Assembly (NCBI GenBank): GCA_937886325.1
Contig: CALABV010000106.1
Span: forward strand, 1 to 39,063
Length of the DNA: 39,063 nucleotides
Source of the DNA: an uncultured Geobacter sp.
Lineage (GTDB): Bacteria; Desulfobacterota; Desulfuromonadia; Geobacterales; Geobacteraceae
Reading direction: 5' to 3'
The notes under the pieces are model-generated. The model did no database searches. It worked only from the letters and a program-made list of their open reading frames with translations, and was not told the DNA's origin. Made by a program: the position numbers and the translations under genes. This document shows, piece by piece, positions 1-6,870 of the stretch (the first letter of the stretch is position 1; the number at the start of each line of letters is the position of its first letter).

Positions 1-76
1 ACTCCGCTCAGGGACCGCGACTCCGCTCAGGGACCGCGACTCCGCTCAGGGACCGCGACTCCGCTCAGGGACCGGG
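1..76. repeat. 19-bp tandem repeat, four units
   Basis: Four consecutive 19-bp units (1-19, 20-38, 39-57, 58-76) share the core CTCCGCTCAGGGACC; the last differs only at its end. The array touches the window edge, so the true copy number is unknown. The core is the reverse complement of the CCCTGAGCGGAG at 95-106, so these units and the next repeat block are pieces of one palindromic repeat family. Confidence 0.9.
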
Positions 77-408
77 TTGATGTCGGTACGTGGACCCTGA
101 GCGGAGCCGAAGGGACCGGAGCCGAAGGGACCGGAGCCGAAGGGACCGGAGCCGAAGGGACCGGAGTCGAAGGGACCTCCCATTGGCTGCAACCCAACTT
201 CACGAATGCATTCCCTCAACCCCTTCGGCATCGTCTTCAGCCCACAGCCCCCTGTCGGATTAATTAACAGCCTCTCCCCGCCATGAAGAACTAATCCCGC
301 GGCAACCGGCGACTCACCACGTCCCCCCGTCGCCAGGGAACGTACGAGGATACGAAAAATCTCTTCAACATCAGCCTGGTACACATCAAACGCCGCAAGT
401 GACGCCAT
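46..408 (-). CDS. Doubtful hypothetical protein ending in a repeat-encoded tail
   Basis: An open frame of 120 codons. The first 78 residues or so are ordinary-looking sequence, with a segment HGGERLLINPTGGCG near residues 42-56. The rest is a Gly-Pro-Phe-Gly-Ser repeat produced by reading the 15-bp tandem array, followed by sequence read through the 19-bp array. No convincing ribosome-binding site lies upstream of the ATG at 408. I do not recognise the family. It may be the 5' part of an old gene whose 3' end was overwritten by repeat expansion, or an accidental frame. Confidence 0.2.
   Translation of the reverse strand: MASLAAFDVYQADVEEIFRILVRSLATGGRGESPVAAGLVLHGGERLLINPTGGCGLKTMPKGLRECIREVGLQPMGGPFDSGPFGSGPFGSGPFGSGPFGSAQGPRTDINPVPERSRGP
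95..177. repeat. 15-bp tandem repeat, five units, joined to an inverted copy of the 19-bp core
   Basis: Five 15-bp units GGAGCCGAAGGGACC start at 103, 118, 133, 148 and 163; the last carries one substitution (GGAGTC). CCCTGAGCGGAG at 95-106 faces the CTCCGCTCAGGG units on the left, so the pair can fold back on itself. Read on the minus strand the array would encode a Gly-Pro-Phe-Gly-Ser pentapeptide repeat. Motifs of the form CCCTGAGCGGAG(C/T)CGAAGGG are common interspersed palindromes in environmental bacterial genomes. Confidence 0.85.
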
Positions 409-595
409 CGCAAATCACTGCAACGGTATGGTTCCAGCACGACATATCAATAAGAAAACAAACAGTTGTAAACATTTCCGACATAACGGGACTCCGCTGT
501 TAATACAAAGTTTACATTCGACATGAAACTCTCGCCCTTCAAGCCATACAAGCCATAACATACTGAAAATACGGACACATATTTTAATTAAAGAC

Positions 596-611
596 TGGCA
601 TGTTACTTGCT
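596..611 (+). promoter_or_regulatory. Sigma-54 (-24/-12) promoter for the PEP-CTERM gene
   Basis: TGGCATG-N4-TTGCT fits the RpoN consensus TGGCAYG-N4-TTGCW, with GG (597-598) and GC (609-610) separated by exactly ten bases. Transcription should start near 622, leaving a leader of about 40 nt before the ATG at 662. An inverted repeat TGTAAAC (467-473) / GTTTACA (510-516) lies roughly 80-140 bp upstream and could be the enhancer site for the activator. PEP-CTERM genes are known to be controlled by the PrsK/PrsR system, in which PrsR is a sigma-54 activator. Confidence 0.65.
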
Positions 612-661
612 CATATTTTATTGGTCATGTACAGGTTACGGTCAAGGAAAGGGGGCTCACC

Positions 662-1630
662 ATGAAAGAATTCATTTCCTCGTTCAGAGAAGGAAGCATA
701 TCGTTTGTTCGAGTCATCACGGCTGCGGTCCTCCTGCTACCCCTAATCGCCCAGCTTGAGTGCACGACCGTGAATGCCTACCCCTTCATCACTGATTCGG
801 ACGGCGCTCAGGCCACGGCGATGGCGTCAAGCCAAGCCAGCATAATGGGAGTCTACATGGCGCTTGACACTGATTACGGGTATGCGAGTGGTTTTGCATC
901 GGCGTATGCGGACATATCCGGTGAGCATCCGTACATTGAAGGCTGGCCGACTTCAACGGCAAAAGTGGTCTATGACGCCTCCGCGTCGGCAATTGCCGCG
1001 GCCGGCACGGGTACCCTCAGAGTCAGAGCGGATTCCGAGGGCGATATCTATGCGTTCGGGAGCAAGATTTCGGATATCGGCAGCTCGGCATGGGCGGAAG
1101 CGTGGATGTTGGAAACGATGCATTTCTACAGCGCTTCGGGAAGCCCCATAACGGCGCCGTTTCCGGTCACGGTTGTCTGGGACGTGGGTGGATCGATCAA
1201 CGCGCTCTATGAGAACGCATATACTCAATACAACACCGCCGTGGGCGGTCGCCAGTGGTTCATCGGCCCGGACTGGAGTAACGACCTGCTGGACGGAACC
1301 GCGTATATCAGCCGGACTATCTGGATGAACCCCTATTCAACCGCACCCGCATGGGGATACCCGTGGTGGACCTACGATCCGCTGGATTTATCGATTTCGG
1401 CCTCTATTCATGTCGATCTGGCGGAGGGTTGGGCGAATTTCATGTCTACCGGCCAATTTTCTATCATCGTTCCCGAGGGTATCTCCTGGATCTCTTCATC
1501 GGGAATCTTCCTCACCGAGAACAACGGTCCCGGCCCGAACCCCGATGCCGTACCCGAACCGTCCACCGTCCTGCTCCTGACCCTGGGTCTCGGCGGGTTG
1601 GCCCTTATGAGGAGGAAAGCCCGAGCATAA
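662..1630 (+). CDS. PEP-CTERM sorting domain protein, exported
   Basis: Predicted 322-residue exported protein. A hydrophobic segment near residues 17-32 is the signal peptide. The C-terminus has a canonical PEP-CTERM signal: a VPEPST motif near residue 297, a hydrophobic helix of about 16 residues, then the basic end RRKARA. Proteins of this type are cut and sorted by exosortase (EpsH/XrtA), usually alongside exopolysaccharide production; no exosortase is in this window. The body is rich in Ala, Ser, Trp and Tyr with no domain I recognise. The ATG at 662 has a purine-rich Shine-Dalgarno (AAGGAAAGGGGG) about 8 nt upstream. It stands alone between a sigma-54 promoter and an intrinsic terminator. 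Confidence 0.85.
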   Translation: MKEFISSFREGSISFVRVITAAVLLLPLIAQLECTTVNAYPFITDSDGAQATAMASSQASIMGVYMALDTDYGYASGFASAYADISGEHPYIEGWPTSTAKVVYDASASAIAAAGTGTLRVRADSEGDIYAFGSKISDIGSSAWAEAWMLETMHFYSASGSPITAPFPVTVVWDVGGSINALYENAYTQYNTAVGGRQWFIGPDWSNDLLDGTAYISRTIWMNPYSTAPAWGYPWWTYDPLDLSISASIHVDLAEGWANFMSTGQFSIIVPEGISWISSSGIFLTENNGPGPNPDAVPEPSTVLLLTLGLGGLALMRRKARA

Positions 1631-1657
1631 AAGCATTTTCTCCGTCACGAAGCGCGT

Positions 1658-1690
1658 AAAGCCCTGCCGGATACTTCCGACAGGGCTTTT
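1658..1690 (+). terminator. Rho-independent terminator after the PEP-CTERM gene
   Basis: A 13-bp stem with one mismatch (left arm 1658-1670, right arm 1677-1689), a six-base loop, and T-rich sequence (CTTTTGTTTG) after it. It begins 28 bp past the stop codon, making the PEP-CTERM gene a single-gene transcription unit. Confidence 0.8.
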
Positions 1691-1843
1691 GTTTGTGACA
1701 CGATCTCGAATCAATCTCATTCTAATCATGATTTTTTCCGGGAAAGCGGTATCCTTGTTCATGAGAAAGAAGAGCCGACGTACGCTTTTTTGTGTACCTG
1801 GCAGCATCGGACACAGGCAAAGTGAAGGGAATGAGAACACCGA

Positions 1844-3466
1844 ATGAACAGGGAAGAAACAAAAACCATCCTTCTCGTAGAAGATGAGGCGATTATCGCG
1901 CAGGCCGAGGAGAAGATCCTTTCGCGGCACGGTTTCACTGTCATCACTGCGTACAGCGGAGAAGACGCGGTTGAAATTTTTCTCCAATCACCCGAAATCG
2001 ACCTCGTCCTGATGGACATCAATCTGGGTTCGGGCATGGACGGCACCCGGGCCGCGGAGATCATCCTCCGGCATCGCGAGATTCCCCTGATATTCCTGTC
2101 GTCGCATACCGAGCGGGAAGTGGTTGAAAAGACCGAGGGCATCACCTCGTACGGCTACATCGTGAAGAACTCGGGAGAGGTGGTGATCATCGCCTCCATA
2201 AAAATGGCTTTCCGGCTTTTCGACGCCCGGATGAAAGAGAGGGAGAAGGATGCGGCGCTGCGCAAAAGCGAGGAGCGTTTCGCCCTGGCCATGGAGGCCG
2301 CACGGGACGGACTCTGGGACTGGGACGTGGCCGGCGGCAGAGTCTATTACAGCCCGGGCTATGCGCGCATGCTCGGCTACGCGCCCGAGGAAATCCCCGC
2401 GGACAGGGGTTTCTGGATGGGCCTGATCCATCCCGGCGACAGGGGTGCCGCTATCCAGGCAAACAATGACTGCGTCGAGAATGTCCGCGACGACTTTTCC
2501 ATCGAATTCCGCATGCGTGCCCGGAACGGAGAATGGCGCTGGATCCTGGGACGGGGAAAGGCGGTCGCCCGCGACGGGAACGGCAGGGCACTGAGGATGG
2601 TCGGCACCCATGTGGACATTACCCTGTTAAAGACGACCGAAATGGCTCTCCGCGAAAAACAGGAGTTACTGCGCCTTTTCATCGAGCATGCGCCGGCAGC
2701 CCTCGCCATGTTCGATCGCGACATGCGCTACCTTGCCGTGAGTCCGCGCTGGAAATCGGACTATGGCCTCGGAGATGCGGATATCATCGGCAGATCCCAC
2801 TACGAAATCTTCCCCGAGCTCCCGAACCGCTGGAAAGAGGTGCACCGCCGGGGGATGAAGGGCGAGGCAGTGCGGGGCGTGGAGGAATGTTTCGAGCGCA
2901 TGGACGGCGCCATCCAGTGGCTGCATTGGGAGATGCTGCCCTGGCGCGATGCCGACGGCGCCGTCGGCGGTATCGTCATATTTTCGGAAGACATTACCGA
3001 CCGGGTCCGGATTCAGGAAGAACTGCGAAACGAGAAACGGCGCCTCGCGGAACGGATCAAGGAGCTGAACTGCCTGTATGGAATCTCCCGTCTCATCGAT
3101 GAGTCGGACAGTACCCTCGAAGGGATACTCCAGGGAACGGTGGACCTCCTTCCCCAGGCCTGGCAGTACCCGGAGATCGCCCGCGCCAGGATCACGCTGG
3201 ACGGCCGTCACTATACCTCGCAAGGTTTTTCCGAGGGCAGATGGCTGCAGGCTGCCGAGATTACGGTAGGCGGCGCCGGAGTCGGAGCGGTTGAAGTCTT
3301 CTACGTGCAGGCCGGACCCGAATGCGACGAGGGGCCGTTCCTGAAGGAAGAAAGAAGCCTGATCAATGCCGTTGCCGCGCGAATGGGGAGCTTAATCGAA
3401 CTCAAGCGGGCGGAAAAGGCCCGGAAAGAAATGACCCGGGAAAAACAGACAGCGCCCTCGGCCTGA
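1844..3466 (+). CDS. Receiver-PAS-PAS-GAF-like signalling protein without kinase domain
   Basis: 540 residues. The N-terminal receiver (about 8-122) has acidic E13/D14, phosphoacceptor D58 (LMDIN), S86 and K108, so it looks phosphorylatable. Two PAS domains follow (about 145-260 and 275-385), the first with the DGLWDWD and GYAPEEI features of a PAS_3 fold. A short coiled coil leads into a GAF-like segment (about 405-520; LYGISRLID start). In related hybrids the next element is a HisKA/HATPase kinase; here the protein stops 20 residues later and no kinase follows in any frame. It may sense and be phosphorylated while passing the signal on by protein contact, or it may be truncated. The ATG at 1844 has only a distant AAGGGA. 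Partner kinase unknown. Confidence 0.85.
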   Translation: MNREETKTILLVEDEAIIAQAEEKILSRHGFTVITAYSGEDAVEIFLQSPEIDLVLMDINLGSGMDGTRAAEIILRHREIPLIFLSSHTEREVVEKTEGITSYGYIVKNSGEVVIIASIKMAFRLFDARMKEREKDAALRKSEERFALAMEAARDGLWDWDVAGGRVYYSPGYARMLGYAPEEIPADRGFWMGLIHPGDRGAAIQANNDCVENVRDDFSIEFRMRARNGEWRWILGRGKAVARDGNGRALRMVGTHVDITLLKTTEMALREKQELLRLFIEHAPAALAMFDRDMRYLAVSPRWKSDYGLGDADIIGRSHYEIFPELPNRWKEVHRRGMKGEAVRGVEECFERMDGAIQWLHWEMLPWRDADGAVGGIVIFSEDITDRVRIQEELRNEKRRLAERIKELNCLYGISRLIDESDSTLEGILQGTVDLLPQAWQYPEIARARITLDGRHYTSQGFSEGRWLQAAEITVGGAGVGAVEVFYVQAGPECDEGPFLKEERSLINAVAARMGSLIELKRAEKARKEMTREKQTAPSA

Positions 3467-3521
3467 ATCCGGTCGCAATTCCGGATGCCGGCGACCCTCG
3501 GCCGGGGAGAGGAGGCAGGAT

Positions 3522-3980
3522 ATGCCAAGCATACGAGCCCAGTGGGTGAGATACTACGCCGAGTGCGAGATGAACTTCAAAACAGGTCAGAGGACCGTGT
3601 GCTCGGAAGACATGGACCGTTATTTCGTCATGTGCGGCGGGCCCTACAAGGCGCACGACCACTCGACGTCCTGGTGCGGCATCTTTGCCACCTACGTCAT
3701 GCGGCAGGCAGGGGCGGACGCGTACTGGAAGATGGGCAAGGGAATACAGTGCGGGTCCAACGTGGAACTGATCATGGGCAATTCCGGCCTGGACGAAGGC
3801 GACGTGGTATGGGCGACGCCCAATCACTACTTCATCATCGTCTGGCCGCCGGGAAACTCGGGCGTGCCGTGGGCCATTCACGGCAACTACGGCGGCGCCG
3901 GGGCGAACCACGTGATGTTCTACGGTTTTCACCCGAAATACCCCGTGTCCGCCATCAAACAGTACTATCGGGTGTGGTAA
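3522..3980 (+). CDS. Small CHAP/NlpC-P60-like cysteine amidase
   Basis: 152 residues, no obvious signal peptide. The layout is that of a papain-like peptidoglycan or amide hydrolase: Cys52 at the start of a helix (TSWCGIFATYV), a GDVVW strand at 93-97, His102 in NHYFIIVW, and an IHGNYGG turn near 119-125 resembling the (I/V)EGN turn of CHAP domains. Cys52 and His102 would be the catalytic pair; the family assignment is inferred from this pattern only. The ATG at 3522 is preceded by GGAGAGGAGG. It starts 55 bp after the receiver/PAS gene and may share its transcript. Its 3' end overlaps the converging antiporter gene by 26 bp. Confidence 0.7.
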   Translation: MPSIRAQWVRYYAECEMNFKTGQRTVCSEDMDRYFVMCGGPYKAHDHSTSWCGIFATYVMRQAGADAYWKMGKGIQCGSNVELIMGNSGLDEGDVVWATPNHYFIIVWPPGNSGVPWAIHGNYGGAGANHVMFYGFHPKYPVSAIKQYYRVW

Positions 3981-5646
3981 GACGCTGGTCCGAGTGGTCT
4001 TTCGATTCCCCTCCCAGAAGTTCCGCCAGCTCTTCCGCGGCGAAATCCGCCGCATCGTTGAATGGATTCAATACCTGGTCTGCGTCCAATGCCCTGAGCG
4101 CTGAAACCTGGGCATCATCACGGGCAAGCACGGCGATCCTGCCCTGATACCCGCGGTGTCTGAGGCCGGACAACAGGATCCGGTGAGAATCCGGAAGCGG
4201 AAGAGTGCTCACCACCCATTTCGTGCCGTCAATGGGCAGAGTATCGAGGAAATTCACGTCCTCGCAATCGCCGAAATGCACGTGCAGCCCTTCCCTCTCA
4301 AGGGCCGTCACCACCTCCGGGTCGAAGTCCACGCCCAGCACGTCCAGCCCCTCCCCGTGCAACTTTCTGAAGAGCCGCGCACCGTATCTTCCAAGTCCGA
4401 ACACCGCAATCTCTGGACGGTTCGCCTCGTGGTGTTCCTGTTCCATAACCATTTCCCGGAACGGCATGCGGCGTTCGAAAACCGTGAGGAAACCGCGCAG
4501 ACGCTGGTACACGGGTTCCGAATAGAGGATCAGGTAGGTGGAAAGGGTAATGGTTATCAGACCGATAAGGGTGGTGAGCCCCAGAGCGTCTCCGCCCACG
4601 TGGCCGAGACCGATGCCCATGGCCACAAAAACGATGGAGAATTCACTGATCTGGGCGACGGTGAGACCGGCCATGAATCCGGTGCGTTTGCGGTAGCCCA
4701 TCAAACCCATGATTACCATGACGATGAGCGGATTACCAATCAGAACGAAAAGGGAGAGAACGATTGCGGGAGCGGCCTCATTCCCCAGGGTGGAGAGTTC
4801 CAGTTTGGCGCCCAGATCGACAAAGAAAAACAGGAGAAGAAAATCACGCATGCTGGACAGACGTGAACCTATGACCTCCCTGTAGCCGGTCGAAGCCAGT
4901 GAAAATCCGGCGAGAAAGGCGCCGGCCTCCTTGCTGAACCCCGCCCATTCTCCCATTGCCGCCAATGCCGTTCCCCAGGCGACGGCGAATACGAGCAGCA
5001 ATTCAGAGGAGCGGGCAATGCGCCCCATGAGCCAGGAGAGGGCGTATCGCATCAGCACAAAAAGCAGCGCCCCCGCAACCCCGATGCGCAGCAGGAGCGA
5101 CAGCGCCACGTCCCAGAATGCGGAACCGCCTCCCGCGTCCCGCATGGCGCTCATGACCATCATCGCAAGAACCACCGCGATGTCCTGTACGATTAGGAAA
5201 CCCACCGCGATGCGTCCGTGCAGGGAGTCGAGTTCCTTCTTGTCGGTGAGGAGTTTTACAATGATGATGGTGCTGGAAAAGGTCAGGGCAACGGCCACAT
5301 AAAGGGCTGTGATCATGTCCCTCCCCATGGCGAGGAGGAGGGCGAAGCCGAGGAGAATGGTGAATGTAAGCTGTCCCAGACCCGTTGCCAGGGCTACCGG
5401 CCCGATGTGGCGGACACTGTGCAGATCCAGCTTCAGACCCACGACGAACAGCAATACCGTCACGCCGATCTGGGCGAGCAGGTCGATCTGGTCGTGAGCC
5501 GTAACCCAGCCAAGCACGGAAGGACCGGCCACGATTCCTACCGCGATGTACGCGATAAGCAGGGGCTGGCGCATGCGCAGCGCAAGGAACCCGGCGCCGG
5601 CGGACGTGATCAGCAGCAGGGCGAACTCCGTATAGACATTTTCCAT
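3955..5646 (-). CDS. Kef-type monovalent cation:proton antiporter (CPA2) with RCK/TrkA-N domain
   Basis: 563 residues. About twelve membrane segments (1-385) carry CPA2 features such as LIVQDIAVV near 151-159, which contains the family's acidic ion-site residue. A cytoplasmic Rossmann domain begins near 413 with GLGRYGARL and an acidic VDFD near 439-442, typical of a nucleotide-binding KTN/TrkA-N domain; no TrkA-C domain follows. The family exchanges K+ or Na+ for H+ across the inner membrane, gated by the cytoplasmic domain. The ATG at 5646 has GGAGGG about 7 nt upstream. It lies 45 bp behind an MscS gene and is the last gene of the co-directional osmoadaptation set. Whether it is a true KefB/C (glutathione-gated) cannot be told. 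Confidence 0.9.
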   Translation of the reverse strand: MENVYTEFALLLITSAGAGFLALRMRQPLLIAYIAVGIVAGPSVLGWVTAHDQIDLLAQIGVTVLLFVVGLKLDLHSVRHIGPVALATGLGQLTFTILLGFALLLAMGRDMITALYVAVALTFSSTIIIVKLLTDKKELDSLHGRIAVGFLIVQDIAVVLAMMVMSAMRDAGGGSAFWDVALSLLLRIGVAGALLFVLMRYALSWLMGRIARSSELLLVFAVAWGTALAAMGEWAGFSKEAGAFLAGFSLASTGYREVIGSRLSSMRDFLLLFFFVDLGAKLELSTLGNEAAPAIVLSLFVLIGNPLIVMVIMGLMGYRKRTGFMAGLTVAQISEFSIVFVAMGIGLGHVGGDALGLTTLIGLITITLSTYLILYSEPVYQRLRGFLTVFERRMPFREMVMEQEHHEANRPEIAVFGLGRYGARLFRKLHGEGLDVLGVDFDPEVVTALEREGLHVHFGDCEDVNFLDTLPIDGTKWVVSTLPLPDSHRILLSGLRHRGYQGRIAVLARDDAQVSALRALDADQVLNPFNDAADFAAEELAELLGGESKDHSDQRLTTPDSTV

Positions 5647-5691
5647 TACAATCCCTCCGTTGCCGGCGTACTGAAAACGGCTATTGAATGT

Positions 5692-6759
5692 TTACGCGGC
5701 GCGCGCCCCGGAGTCCGCCGGCGACTCCCCGGGATCGGCCTTGATATGCACAGTCCGCTGCGGGAAAGGAATCTCGATCCCCTCGGCGCTGAATCTCTTG
5801 AAAATCCTCTTGCGTAAGACATGCTGGGCCAGAAACTGATCCGTAAACTCCGCCACCTGGCAGATGAGGGTGAAATCCAGCGAGCTGTCGCCGAAACCGG
5901 GAATGAAGCGCACGAAGGGCGGGGGATCCGCCAGCAGCCCGGGGACCTCGACTGCCGCCTGCAGAGCCTCTTCCACGAGTACCCTCTCCACGGTGTCGGG
6001 ATCGGCGGAATAGCTCACACCCACGGACACGAGAAGCGACATGCGTTTTTCCGGCAGATGGTAATTGGTTACCACGCTCTGGGAGAGCTTGCTGTTGGGA
6101 ATGACCACCATGTTGTTGGGAAGCATGCGGATACGGGTGGTGCGCCATGTAATATCATCCACGTATCCCTCCTGCCCGTTTTCCAGCTTCACGAAATCAC
6201 CGATGCGTATGGATTTCTCCATGAGGATGTGCAGGCCGGCGAACAGGTTTGCCAGGGTGTCCTGCAGGGCGAGCGCAACGGCAAGCCCTCCCACCCCCAG
6301 CGCCGTAAGAAGGGGGGCGATGGATATCCCCAGCACGCCCAGGACGATCAGCACCCCCGTGGCCAGAATGAGTCCCTTCATCACTCCGTAGGCAAGACCG
6401 GTCGTGGGTACGGGAAGGTCGGTGCGGGTGAGGTAGCTTCTCAGCACCTTGCCGCTGAGATTCGCCGCTGCGATGGTTACGGACAGGATGAGGACAACGT
6501 AGATGATCTTGCCGAGTCTCTCCGCGTAGTGTGCCGGAAGGTCCGAAAAGAGAATTCCGAAATACAGGGTTAGAGCGACGCACCAGAACAGGGACGGCGT
6601 TTTCAGCGATGAGATGATGATGTCATCGACTTTGGTCTCCGTCCTCTCCGACCAGCGCACAGCTGCCCGCAACAGGACAGTGCGCGCGGCAAGCAGAATC
6701 CCCAGTGCGATACCCGCCACCAGCAGCGGCGCCAGCGCCTTCGATACAATCAAATCCAT
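5692..6759 (-). CDS. MscS-family mechanosensitive ion channel (first copy)
   Basis: 355 residues. Four N-terminal hydrophobic segments precede the signature pore helix at about 150-180 (LTALGVGGLAVALALQ then ANLFAGL), followed by the beta domain (RIGDFVKLENG near 185) and the C-terminal alpha/beta domain ending in IPFPQRTVHIK. Such channels open under membrane tension and release ions and small solutes on hypo-osmotic shock. The ATG at 6759 has GAGAGGA upstream. It sits between the trehalose-6-phosphate synthase and the antiporter on the same strand, so solute synthesis and solute release genes are adjacent. A second, more divergent MscS is encoded at 17744-18631. Confidence 0.92.
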   Translation of the reverse strand: MDLIVSKALAPLLVAGIALGILLAARTVLLRAAVRWSERTETKVDDIIISSLKTPSLFWCVALTLYFGILFSDLPAHYAERLGKIIYVVLILSVTIAAANLSGKVLRSYLTRTDLPVPTTGLAYGVMKGLILATGVLIVLGVLGISIAPLLTALGVGGLAVALALQDTLANLFAGLHILMEKSIRIGDFVKLENGQEGYVDDITWRTTRIRMLPNNMVVIPNSKLSQSVVTNYHLPEKRMSLLVSVGVSYSADPDTVERVLVEEALQAAVEVPGLLADPPPFVRFIPGFGDSSLDFTLICQVAEFTDQFLAQHVLRKRIFKRFSAEGIEIPFPQRTVHIKADPGESPADSGARAA

Positions 6760-6870
6760 TCAAATCCTCTCCCGCGCCCCACTTCTCTTCACCAGACAAC
6801 GAGGCTGCGGCCGCCGCGCCGCGGGACGCCCGTCCAGCGCTGTGCCTAAACGCTCTCACCCCGTGCACCG

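Noticed and set aside
1..177. CRISPR array
   Set aside because: The units are directly adjacent with no spacers, and no cas gene is present.
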